The notes under the pieces: model-generated
What the model saw: the letters and a program-made list of their open reading frames with translations, nothing else
The model's database searches: none
Told to the model about the DNA's origin: nothing
Program-made: the position numbers and the translations under genes
Shown: positions 29,952 through 42,100 of the stretch, piece by piece
Layout: every line of letters begins with the position of its first letter
How positions within the stretch are numbered: position 1 is the stretch's first letter
DNA from: Dirofilaria immitis
Lineage: Eukaryota; Nematoda; Chromadorea; Rhabditida; Onchocercidae
Direction: 5' to 3'
Assembly (NCBI GenBank): GCA_024305405.1
Contig: JAKNDB010000087.1
Span: 3,474,501-3,538,500 of the forward strand
DNA length: 64,000 nt

Positions 29952-31616
29952 TTACAAGGACCAGACCATTTCAAATGCTTTTGTTATACCAACATCGTAA
30001 GAATTGAAGTGCAACAAACCAGCAAGTAGACAAATACTAATTATGTAAGCAAACGGTCCCTGAACAATTTTTGCCATTGTTGGTCCAAGTACAAATGGAC
30101 GACCATAATCCTAAATACATAACTCTATAATAATAAACATTAAGATATGATTTCCATTCAACGTTTGAAATGAAATAAGCAACATTTATTCTGCTGCACT
30201 ATATTATAGAAATACTCAGTGATCATTTGCTGATCTTTTGATAGAGTTAGAGACTTTACTGTCACATGATACTTCTGTCCTACCTCATTGCATAACTATG
30301 TCAAAAAAACTGAAATGATTTTAGCATGAATATATTCAAATAACCAAAGTATTGTACTGCAGAATATTTCTTAAATGATTCATAAACATAAAAGAATTTA
30401 ATAAATTATTCTCATTTTTGTCTCTGATACCAAGCTTTATCTTCATAGTAAAATACGAAATGGTTATGATGTCTAATATAATAATTATTCTCATTTTTAT
30501 CTCCAATAAGTAAGCTTATGTACAATGTTTGAAGTGTTGTAAAGCAACTCCCACAATAAAAGCGTTCACTGATTCATTTGGGCTTATTACTATAACTTTC
30601 CTCGAAAACTTTTGTGGCAAATGCGTTCAATCTTAACGACTTCATCTCGCTAGACTTTCTTTTATCGGTTCAATATGATTACTGTGGATTCTTCTATGAG
30701 ATTACTTGCTAAAAACTCGGTTTATTCGATTCCCAAGATTTAGCCGTATATCTACAATTCTCCTGTAACATCAACTGATGCTAAGTCCTTGATAATCAAT
30801 AAAATTTCCATCTAAGCAAAACAAAATCTACAACATGCTACTCATGTAGCTGAGATGTATCTATTATGCTTGTTCAAACCATCTTGATCAGATATGTTAA
30901 CTACTTGATTTTACGTATTATTTGAAGTTCGCTCAATAAAAATTCCATTACTGATTAGAGAAAGTAAGTTTAAAAACAGCATAAGTAAGTAATAAGACTT
31001 ACACTCAACACACCATGCAAACCCCAATGGGCATGCAGCGTGATTGCAATTGCCAAAGCAGTATCCATAGAAGGTCCGTGAATGAAATATGCAGCTGGCA
31101 GAAGTGGTAGCATGGCAGCCGAAAAGTACTTTTCGATCTTAAACATCGTCGAATGATCATGTGTCTCTCTGAATGTTTTCCGAGCTCTGCAATGGAGAAT
31201 TAAGTTAGTATTTTAGAAAAATTATAAACTAAAATTGTTAAATCACATGTTTAAACGTCAGTGAATTAGTAATTGACTAACAAATCAGCTTCATATATTA
31301 AATGCTGATAAACATAAAGAATTCAACAATATTTTTATAGCTTCATAAACTTGAGGAATTTAAAGAAAAAGAAAAGAATTTAAACTTCGAAACACAAAAA
31401 TTTGATATGAATCTGTGAGATCAATTTTAAACTGTTAAAAAAAATAGGCTATAAAAATTTAGTTATTGTCTGGTAATACTTAAATTCAGAAAGTGCTTAC
31501 ACAATGGGATCAAACTGCGGACGATCTGAAACTCCTCCAGTGATGCATCGTTGCATTAGGCGAGGATAAATAAATCGCACGTTTCCGCATACAACACGAC
31601 CACTAGCTGATAGCAT
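29952..31616 (-). CDS. SDHD: succinate dehydrogenase cytochrome b small subunit, mitochondrial
   Basis: Membrane anchor of respiratory complex II, binding ubiquinone and heme b with SDHC in the inner mitochondrial membrane. Exon 1 is 31501-31616 (ATG 31616, [15 protein letters not shown], arginine-containing presequence-like N-terminus). Exon 2 is 31003-31186 and includes [20 protein letters not shown] and the heme-ligand region [14 protein letters not shown]. Exon 3 is 29952-30110 (DYGRPFVLG, then a third membrane helix, [14 protein letters not shown] and the C-terminal EMVWSL). Splice sites and phases are clean and no frame break was seen. Length of about 150 residues and three membrane helices fit SDHD. 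It is divergently arranged with the reductase gene to the right. In filarial worms complex II is also of interest for fumarate reduction, but nothing here distinguishes direction. Confidence 0.93.
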
Positions 31617-32244
31617 CTGCAACAGATTACATGAACATTGATTTCACTTGCGAATTCGAATTTCTCATTGCACGTATTCGCAGTTAATTTTTAAAATAAG
31701 TAAAAGCTCAATTTGATGACCACCCACTCCTACCCCAACCGCCACCTGCAATTCTTGGCGCCAATCGCGAACTACTGACCACACTGCGCTTCTACAATTC
31801 ACGCAGAGCACTCGCCGACCAAATGCTTAATGAATAATCAGAAATCACGGCTGGCCGTTTGATGACATTTCCAATTGATACCTATTGTGAAATAAGTTAT
31901 GTGTCATGTAAAGGAAATAGTATGTGATCGTGGTCGAATGGATATCTGCAGTGTCCAGAGATTGTGTCTCGAAGAAAAGAGGGTTACAAAGTTAGTTTCT
32001 CGAGTATTGCTTACAAAAACAAGTTTACTAAAATGCATTCGAAAATAATGAGCGCGAACAATGTCGAATGTTTTATTTGCTAATTTTGTTTGCATTGCAA
32101 GAATTTCGAATTTTTCGGCGGTTGAATTTTTATAAAAATAGAAAAGATTTAATAAATAAATGAGCTGTAATTATATTTATACATAATGCACATAATAACT
32201 GTATTGTTTATTTGCTTATTCATATCGTAAGAGGTTTTTTGTAG
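31617..32244. promoter_or_regulatory. divergent promoter region with a GC-rich island
   Basis: Separates SDHD (-) from the reductase gene (+). Bases 31720-31835 are strikingly GC-rich against the AT-rich surroundings, with several GCGC/CGC motifs and GGCGCC at 31760-31765. The island is open in one plus frame (DDHPLLPQPPPAIL... to a TAA), but there is no homology I recognise. It is best read as promoter sequence, with an untranslated or short first exon possible. Confidence 0.5.
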
Positions 32245-35200
32245 GAGGGATCGGATGTGATTCCGAAATCTTTGAAAATACATCCACCAAAGTGGCCCAA
32301 AGATGCTGTTTGTCTTATCAGAGGTAATTTGGAGTAATTCATTTATATTGTTTTGTCAATAATTTTTCTCGGATGTTTCCTTCCATATTTTATTAACAGA
32401 TGATGAAATAAATTGCTAAATGTACTGTGCTGTTGTTTGTTTTCAGGTGCTCAGAACCTTCAGGATGATTCTCAGTTGCGAGTTCCAATTGCAAAAGATC
32501 CCTATTTGAATTGCAAAATTACTACTGATAAATTTGCATGTTTTTCCAGATTTCTATATAGTAATTTGTGTTAGTTTTTCTTCTAAATACTCTGTCCTAT
32601 TTAATTTTTAGAATACTGATAATATACCTTGGCAAAATGGATGTGATGTCGCAGGAGCTTTGAATCAAAAATATCAAGGCTATGTGGTCAGCGTTTCTAG
32701 CCTTACAAGTTTAGCAATCCGAAAACCAAAACAAGAAATAGTGGTGGATTTGGAACATAATGCTGAAATATTTTATGAACCAGGCGACGCTTTCTACTTC
32801 GTTGTACCAAATGTTCGGGAAGAAGTAGATTTTATTTTAGATAGGTAATTGAGATTCTTTAGTTGATGAAATAAGTAGAAACCATTTTTTGAAGACCATA
32901 TTATCTTTAATAAAAATAAAGACTACAGGAAATTTTGCGCGGCCGTACAATGAATGGTTTTTGCTTATGGATGGTTACTATTCTTTAACAAAAATTTTGT
33001 TGTCTTTCAAATCATCACAAAGTATTCAGTGTTCTCGTGCGCATTCTGTTATAGTTATTTAAGTTTCTGAAATATAGAGAGGATTCCATCATCATCCAGG
33101 TTGAATTAAAATAAACAGTTGAATGGTTGTTAACATTAGCCGTGTTTATATATTTAACTCTGCTTTTGTACAGTTGTATCACCAGTGCAAGCGCATACCT
33201 CTATTGAATATTAAGACAATTTTCAATATTAATAAGTGTAATCCGGCAGTAATCTTTGGTCTAGCATGCAACATGAACATTTTAATTTTGCAGAATTGCT
33301 TTCAGATCATCTGCTTCATATACCTTTTACGTTTTCCAAACTTCAAGTCCATTGTCTTGGACTTATCTTGATTCGTTTTACAGGATGGGATTTCTGGAGG
33401 CAGCGGACCGAAAATTAGTTATAACTGTGAAATCTCAAACTATAACAAAAATGCGGCTTTACCACCATATATACCAGAAATTTCTACCTTAAGATATATT
33501 TTCACATGGTGTCTTGATATCAGACGATCACCGGGCCGAGTAAATTTTTTTCAAGGATTATCTTTTTCTAAAAAAGTACTTTCTATATTTTAAAGAAATA
33601 AATTTTCGTACTATAATTTTCGACCTACCTTTTTAGCCTCTTCTTCGTGTACTTGCGGAATGTACGGAAAACGAGTGTCAAAAAAGACGTATTTTGGAAT
33701 TATGTAGTGCTCAAGGAGTTGAAGAATTTACCAAATTTGTTCGCCAGGTAATTTTTGAAATGTTCTTTGATTTATCTGCAAGTATTATATCTAACAACTA
33801 CCACTGACAATTATCATACCAATCGTAATATTGCATTTGTTGAATTCCCCATTTTCTTTCAGTACGCTTCTTCACACTGTAATACTATAAAAGAGAAACA
33901 TAAATTGATCCACAGTTGATCAGTTACATATTTACGCAAATTTTATGATTACTTTGAATTGAAATATGATTTTAGGCTGGTCTTTCTTTGGTTGATTTTC
34001 TGTTAAACTTCCCTTCATGTCGACCTACAGTTGAACGTTTGATTGGTTAGCTAAATATTTTTCAGTCTCATTCTACATACTTGTCGAATGTTGTATTAAC
34101 TTACATTTTTAAGAATTACTGCCACGTTTGCTTCCCCGACCGTACAGTGTGAGCTGCATTAGAGAGCTTTGGGGAAAACGCATGCGTTTCATTTTTTCAT
34201 TAGCACATTTCAATGCCATTGATGGCCGCCGTTTTCATCGTTTTGGCTTATCATCAGGATGGCTTGCAACACTAAAAGAAAAGCAGCAAATTTTGGTTAA
34301 TTATAATACTATTTTCGATAAACATTTTTCCAGTTTCTAGATACTTGATCTGGCTAGAACTGATGCAAAATCGATGCTTTTGTTAGTTTTATTGATACCC
34401 AGAGTTTTGTTTTTAGATGTTCCTGAAAGAATCATCTCGTTTCCGTTTGCCGCCACCCGTATATTCTTCTTTTGATCTTACATGTGTTCCCCTTATTATG
34501 ATTTGTACAGGAACTGGATTAGCACCATTTTTATCTTTCCTACAGAAGTTGTAAGTTTTTCGTCACTTCTTGGTATTATTTTTCCTCACATTGTCCAACT
34601 TTATAATATATGATTCCAGAGACTTTTTGAAAGCCGGGAAATATAGAGTACGACGAGAACTGTATTTTGGTATTCGAAATATTGATGACGATTGTATTTA
34701 TTAGTAAGTTATGTATAGAGCAACAATCACGCTGCTCATTGCTAATTCGTCACTATATGTGTTATCTCATTTTATATTTCCCGTTGAATGTTTTGAAAAG
34801 TAGAATGAGCAAGGAACAATTTAACTAAAGAACTATATAATATAATTTAAGTAAAGACGTATAATTTCCCGCTATTCATGTAAAATCTTGTTATCATGCA
34901 TACTTGGAATACAGACTTTTTATTAGAATTTAGTTTTCTCTTAATTAAGTTGCAGCGAAATCTGGGAAATTGCTTGGCTTTAACCACAATTCTTTTTCAA
35001 GATGATCTTAATAGGAATTTAGAATTAAAGTCTGTTGGAGTAAGTTTATGTCGGAAAACGAATCAAGTTATTTCTAGTACATAATGTATTATCAATGTCA
35101 ATTGAATCAAACAATTGATAAACTCTGTTTTACAGTAGAGATATCATGCGGTTTGTAGACGAAAATATTCTTTCACATGTATCTCTGTGTGAATCGCAAC

Positions 35201-35847
35201 CATGCAATGGCTCTGCTAATAAAAGATATGTGCAAGATGTCCTGCAGGAACGTGGTCGAGAGGTCGATTTTTTCCACTTATGCACAACTTTACATCTATT
35301 GAATCATAATCTTCAAGAAACATTATTTACTCATTTGCAGTTCTTTATGAAATATAAATTCACTGTATCTCAATTTTTAGATTTCGGATATATTAGTGCA
35401 GAAGAATAAAGATGAAAGTCATCCTGCACTCATTTTTGTGTGTGGCTCTTCGAAAGAAATGTCAAGAAGTGTGGCAGATGCGTTTCTATACATTTTCAGC
35501 AAATTTTTAAGTTTGTTTTCTTTTCATTATCTTATTGAATTAGTTCAAAAAAATATGAAAGGCTGCCATTGCAATTTACTGATTCAGTGAAGGAGTGATG
35601 GAATGTTAATTATTCCAGCTCTCATTCATTTTGCCAGTGATTTGTACTTTTGTCATTTCTGCGATTTTTCTTTAATGCTTTTTATTATTATTCAATGATC
35701 CTATGGATGATATTCTTCATGCGTCTGTTTTTGGTATTTTAACGTGAAAGAAACCAAAGCATTATTGTAGATAAAAACAAAGATGAGGCAGAATCATGCC
35801 TCAAAGAGCTGCGGAAAAGTGATCAATATATTGAAGATATTTGGTGA
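32245..35847 (+). CDS. MTRR: methionine synthase reductase-like FAD/NADPH oxidoreductase (5' end not found)
   Basis: Belongs to the NADPH-dependent diflavin reductase superfamily; MTRR reactivates cobalamin-dependent methionine synthase. Coding pieces: about 32245-32330; 32446-32540; 32612-32845 (ends in YEPGDAFYFVVPN, the FAD-domain segment); 33385-33540 (IFTWCLDIRR); 33637-33748; 33976-34045; 34114-34300 (LPRPYSVS, the FAD-binding RxYS motif); 34417-34551 (PLIMICTGTGLAPFLSFLQ, NADPH pyrophosphate loop); 34620-34700; 35134-35270 (KRYVQDVLQERG); 35382-35500 (ALIFVCGSSKEMSRSV, NADPH site); and a last exon ending SDQYIEDIW, the family's C-terminus, with stop TGA 35845-35847. C-terminal features favour MTRR over P450 reductase. 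The N-terminal FMN/flavodoxin domain is not visible upstream. One frame break sits in the A-run 33447-33451. Confidence 0.8.
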
Positions 35848-36034
35848 TAACATAGATGAATTGAATTTGCATTAAGTTATGTGGATATTGTACCGCTATT
35901 TACTAGTTTTTGTTAAATTTGAATATGTATTTGGCAGCGTATGTACGGATGAGAAAAATACGGTGCTATTTTTAAATGCATGAATTGTCAGTATCCCGAA
36001 TTCATTTACTTTAATTCATTACGTTTGCATACTT

Positions 36035-38650
36035 TTACTCATTCAATAAATTTCCTTTGGGAGGCATTCTTGTTTTATATTTCAAAATTCGCGTCACACT
36101 ACCCCTTTTCCGATAACTAGTTACCATTACATTTGTCGGAGCCAGGAAATCGGCAATCTCCGACCGGTTTAGTCGTTGAAATAACTCTCCGTCTTCACCT
36201 TCCGAATGTTCATTATATCTAAGCCTTTAAAAAATTTGAAGTTTCCTATGTGGATTTCCGCGCTTGATAGATCCAAACATTCAGTTTAGTAATTTTCCAT
36301 GCTATTAATTTTTGACAAGTCTACATGAAAAGAAAGGACTCGAAATTTCTACATATGTGAGTGAAATAAGATAGTAAACTGTTCCAAATTTATAATGTGG
36401 CTGAGTTCAACGGTTTGCTAACAATGTCCTTACCGGAAATCAATAAAATATTGATCGACAATAAGATTCATTGCTGAGTCGAGAAGATTGGCAAATTGTT
36501 GCTCATAGGCGATATCCAGTATTTTAACTGCATCATCCAAGCTGACACTTTCCCAATTCTATCAAACTAATATGTTCATTTTTTTTGAATTTTAGATAAT
36601 TGATAGGGATGTATACGTTAAATTCCTTCTCCTCTTCAGAAATCCTTCTTTCAAGCTCAAATTTAAAATTAAGAATGACTTGTAAGAGAGTTTCATTCAG
36701 TTTGATGGATATGTGGTTGATAATTTCAGTTTGTTTTAGAGGTCTTATCCTGCGAACACATTGCAAAAACTTTCGAACTTTGTCAATTAGCCATACTTCC
36801 ATATTAAAGATGCCTTTAAATGCAAAATCCAGGACCTAGAAACTCCTAGGAATTAGAGTAGGTATTCTGATATTATTATCTCATCATTTTGTTATTGTAT
36901 GAAATTTGTCTACCCTGTACAATTTGCTTAATGTAAACCTTAAAGTTGTTTCATAAACACCGAAAAAAGCCAATAATCACTTGATCATCAATTTACTGTT
37001 TTTTGAAGTCTATTACCATTCATCTCGACGATATATTGATATATCATGCATTTGGAAAATTTGATAAAAAATTCCAATAAACCTTTTCAATAATTTCTCG
37101 ATTAAAATTAAGGACAACAGAGGATATACACGGGTTTGCCGTGATCAATTCATGGAAATAATTTGTTGATAAGTAGAGCAAATATTTTGATGTTTTGATT
37201 TCGCCGTCATTGGCCATAATTTTGAAATCTCTAAAAAAATCGTACAATTGTTTTCTTTCAAGTCACGAAATATGCATTGCTAGAAACTGCTGAAATTTGA
37301 AAAAGCTGACAAGATGTCATGAAAACATAAAAATGAAACGAAAATAAGCTGGCTGGGTATCAAATTAAATTCGATCTCCGAAAGATAATTTTAAGAATAG
37401 TCAATTCGTTTAAAACTAAGAAAAAAGCAGGAGAAACCGGAAGAAGTAAGATAAAGTAAAAGAGAAATGAATATAAAAATAAGATCTGGAAGAATGATCC
37501 AGTACCAATATAAAAGTCCAATAATAGCCACTTTTTTATTGAAAATATGTGCAAAGTATTAAATGAATAACGCCTTTACAAATTTAACTGAAGATGAGAT
37601 ATGCTTTCTTAAGTGCACTCATAAAATTAGAAATCATGAATTCCAAAATCAACAGTCTCTGAAACCAAGCAAAACCTTTGAATATCCAGAATTTGTGCCA
37701 ATGCGATTGATCGAGAATCACTGCCAGAGATATGGGTTAATGGAGCCCTTTCGCGACGCCGTAGCATTCCGAAAAATTTGCAACTTTGAAAATAATTCTT
37801 ACAGTAAGAACTATTTCACCACCATCAAACGTCTGAGAATGGAGGGTACTGAATATTGTCCGAAAAAATTCACTATCTTCTGGAACGACAAATAAGCCAC
37901 TGAATGGTTTTTCTTGCATTTCTAACTCGCTGACTGAAAAAAAGCCTAAAATCATGAAATTGCATTGTTTAACCATCATTTTAGTGTTTTAAAAAATGTG
38001 CAAATTCTTTAATTACAAGAGTAACCTACCTTGATCATACTTCCTGGAAACGGCATAATATTTGAGAAGGATAAAGCCTGATGGATAAGTTTCATCAATT
38101 CGCATACGTCGTTGTGCAAGTCTGATTTGTGGTGCTCGGCGATCACACGATATATCGAAAAACCTGAGAATCGATTAGGAAATAATAGAGAGATAAGCTG
38201 TTGTGATCCATTGCTATTTATTAATTTCCTATGCCGAGTTGCAATGATTCGATTAAGTTTTAAATAAAACCTTCCATTCTATTTCACTGAAGAGACAAGG
38301 AAAAGAATATGATATAATGAGCTCTCAATCTTCTAGAGACTGAACTTATTTTCACTAGATAAAACTGACCAGTCAATGGAACGACTGCCATAAGTAGATG
38401 AAAATGTAGCCGAGTGAATACGACTGTCCATATAAGCAATAGTAAATGCAGAACGGTGGATGAAAATAAGCTCATCAAGTTTGCCTCCATCATTCTTTAA
38501 AAAACATTCCATTACTGACCACCTTGTAAAAATACTGACTGAGGAATGACATTCATAAAAATTCCGATTTATTATTCGAAAAATTCTGATTATTTTATTT
38601 AAAATTTTATTTGGAAACCTAATAAACTCTGTGATATCGTTTAACGTCAT
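36035..38650 (-). CDS. BTB/POZ domain protein
   Basis: Exons joined in phase on the minus strand: about 38385-38545 (DELIFIHRSAFTIAYMDSR, ends IDW), 38032-38166 (FFDISCDRRAPQIR), 37767-37930 (LEMQEKPFSGLFVVPE), 37060-37228 (DFKIMANDGEIKTSKYLLYL, then STNYFHELI: the BTB core), about 36605-36830 (WLIDKVRKFLQCVRRIRP), 36434-36547 (SLDDAVKILDIAYEQQFANL) and about 36237-36035 (LNRSEIADFLAP, stop TAA ending 36035). The arrangement, an N-terminal beta-rich region then BTB then helical BACK-like segments, resembles nematode BTB proteins, many of which are Cullin-3 substrate adaptors; that role is inference. No MATH or kelch signature was firmly recognised. The start codon is uncertain. Confidence 0.7.
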
Positions 38651-39186
38651 TGCACAATACTTTCCCGAACTATTTTGATTCCTTTCCAGAACTTAGTTTA
38701 TAAAAAGACTTTCAAAGGATACTTATGATGCAGATTGTAAGCAACAATTGTAGTCTTATTTCAGTTACCATTAGAAAATCTATCAAACCAACCTGCTGGA
38801 AGAGTGGTATAAAAATCTTTCTATCAGTAAGACTTTCTATTCAATCTGTCAAATTGTGTGCAGAGATGCATGAATGACCTGTATTCTAACATTAATATTC
38901 ATAATATCTTGACTCAATTAAACGCATCAATACAACTTTATTATATTCAATGTACAATAACCATTTTTGCAATCTTCAACATAAAGAATGCATAAGAGAA
39001 ATGGTGCCATTCTTGTATCCACTACCGAAATGATTCCTAAAATATTTGAAGAATTTGAATAAAAGTTGAACATGATAAAAGTGAGTCCCGATATGTTTAA
39101 ACTTACATTCATAAAACTTCATTGTTTAAAAGTCTAAATGTATGCGATATTTAACGAAATCCTAGCACTGAACCTTAAATCTAAAT
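38651..39186. other. spacer between the BTB gene and FN3K
   Basis: AT-rich with no confident coding signal. A minus-strand frame at 38927-39112 is hydrophobic and could be a missing FN3K 3' exon or a chance frame; it does not match the expected FN3K C-terminus. Confidence 0.4.
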
Positions 39187-42100
39187 TTATGGTAACCCGT
39201 GAAGATATCTGATGGAAAGAAAACGGCACTTGATAAAATAATTAAAATATATTAAGCGACCTTTGACTGATGGAAACTTAATAAACAAGACGAAAATGCA
39301 CGAAGCTGACCAATGATTAAGGTGGTGGAATAATTCATATAGTTGAATACGTTTCTGAATGCCTTTCGTTTCAGGAATGATTTGGTGATATGCGGAATAA
39401 ACAGCGCCACCAAAGCCTCCGAACATTTTCATTATACCGAATTCATATTCACTGTGCGCATAAAATGAAGCGGGATCGAAAATCACTGAAAATATCAGAC
39501 CAAATTTACATTTATAGTACATTAATATAGCATACCGATAAAATGTATAATTGTAATGTCTTTCACTAATACAATGATTATTGAATACACTGAGAATTTT
39601 ATTACAGTTAACTGGTTCAGAAGAATCAACTGCTACCAAAAGTCTTCACAATGATTTTTTGATAAAAATTGTGGGGAAACTATGTTAATGTTTCTTAATA
39701 CAGCGACAACAAAAACTGTTAATGTATTTAGTATTGACAAAATTAATATATCGACATAATGTTATCACAGTCAAATATATTGATAATGCTCAATGCTTTT
39801 AAGTGGTAAAATCTTAACTAAAACTATTCACCTGGGCCAATCGCACAATAAGAATAGTTTCCAGACCATAAATCTCCGTGAACAATAGCTGGAACAATGT
39901 TCTCAACATCCTTAAAGAATGGCGGGATTCTTCGTTCCAGCTGAGGCCATGATGAAAGCAATTCTCTGTCATTATGTTTCTGTAGCAAAGAGAATGAGAA
40001 TGATAAAGAAATGATGAGAATTTTCAGCTCCATATAAAGATTTTCAGATCAACTACTTTTTTTCTGGTAACTATTCTTCACCTATAAAAATACTGATGAA
40101 TTTTTCAGATAAATTATTTACAAACATACTTCCAACAACATGTCGATTTGATGTTTTAATCGGTTTCTCACGAAAAATTCCTGAAATGGCTTATGAAGGT
40201 ATGGAATCTATATAATTTCTATATATTAGATTATCCAAACTTTATGAGAAGTCGAAAAATAAATCAGGAAAATACTTCATTCATTTGCAGCCAGACCATT
40301 TTTTATCTCTCTTATGACTATGTCGTTATGAATATTAAAAAAAAATTATCTAAACATGCATTAGAGTATAGCGAGAGGTTAAGTAAGATATCTCAAACTA
40401 ATATATGCTATTAACATATTGGTTGATAGTCACCGCTATGTATAAAATATAAATGATAAAAGCAATCAATATCTTACTATCCAGTCATCACACCACTCAT
40501 TATTTTGGGGCAAATAACCACAACAAGTGGGTACATGAAATCCGAACTGTGTAACTGGTTCAGCAGCTTTTTCCAGACTGCCAACAAAACTACTTGCACG
40601 CTCTTTTTCTTTCAACAAATGTGTATTGTGCATATGCATCCTGAAAATTAAGGATAACTCTTGTAGTTAATTGTATGATAAGAAAGACAAATAACACTTG
40701 TCATATTTTTTAGATCAATTTGTTTATTATATGTTTGAAAAAATTCTAATTAATTTGGAAAGTGCGGCTTAGGGCAAACATTGGTAGACTTGCTGCAAGG
40801 GATTTATGTACCTATGTACCAGATAGTGTAGTAAATAGTAAATTTAAAAAATGGTATTGCCGTAATATTAATGGGAATATTATAAATACAGTTATAAGTT
40901 TCAATGGCAAAATTAATAATTTAATTAATAATAACTTATCGAATGTTGCAGTTATTGCTGATATAGAAAACGGTAGTGTAAAATTTGATGAAAATTCTGA
41001 ACAAGTAAAGGAATTAAATGGTTACTTAACTCTTAGAAATAATAATCTGAAAATTACTATAAATAGTGCTAAGTTTCAGAACTTTACCATTGATGGTGGA
41101 TATATTGAAATGAATTCTTTTAATGAAGAAGATTCAGTTCTTGTTATCAATGGCCAAGCTGTGAGTGATGCTTATGGGTTATATGAGCCCATAAAATTTA
41201 AGCTAGATGATATTATTCAAATTACAAGGGACAAAATAGATGGAAAAGCAAAATCTATATTCAATTTTCGTGTTTTTAATCTGAACACCGATAATAAAAA
41301 GCAAATTTTTAGCCAATTTCCATTCTAAAATTGACAATCTAGTTATCTGTGATGTAAACCTCGGTAAGTACGATGTTAAGCTTGATTTTAGTAGGGATTT
41401 TATTGATTTACGTGGAAGCGGCATAGTGAATAATACACAGCTAATATTTGACTTGAAAAGTAGCAACAAAATAGAAGTTTTTCCTGGAATTTAACCGGAG
41501 ATTTACCTGCTCAAATACTTAATTTTGGTAATGGTTACATCAATGCAAATATAGAATCAGTGATAAATCAGGATAAGACTGGGTATATTAATGGTAATGT
41601 AGATTTATCAGAGCTTGAGTTGCATTCAAGCTATCTAGGGCGGAAAAATTATTTTGAGGATCACAATAAAATTTCATTTTCTGCAAAGTTAAAGGGAGCA
41701 GGTGAGCTATTAATAGATAAATTAGACTTCATAGGAAATGGTTTAAATATAAAATTCAATGGGAAATTAGAAAATGGAAATTTATACTTAAGTTCTAGCG
41801 ACTTTAAACTTCCTGATAATGACTTTAGTATAGAGATTAAATCAGGTAAAGAGAAAAACGCTATAACTATCCATGGTGAGAAAGTGAACTTAGGTGATAT
41901 TTTAGGTTTGCTTGGCAAAGATAGTAATAGATTAAACACAATAATAACGGAATCAAAAAAAAAAAAGAAATGAAAAGATTGCCCACTGTGCTAATTCACG
42001 GCCAAGCTGTGACGGTTTTGAAGGACCATTTAAGTCAATATATTCCGTAACCAAGCAATGGCGATTGTTATCGGATATGCTCTAAAAATTAATTGACGAG

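Noticed and set aside
36600..36839. Plus-strand frame of 79 codons
   Set aside because: Antisense shadow of a BTB-gene exon on the minus strand.
41203..41939. Minus-strand frames within the bacterial insert
   Set aside because: Shadows of the plus-strand bacterial coding frame; the plus frame has the regular beta-strand pattern and the family motif.
40757..41972. Bacterial contig contamination
   Set aside because: In-frame FN3K exons lie on both sides with matching splice phases, so the bacterial DNA is in the host chromosome unless the assembly is chimeric.
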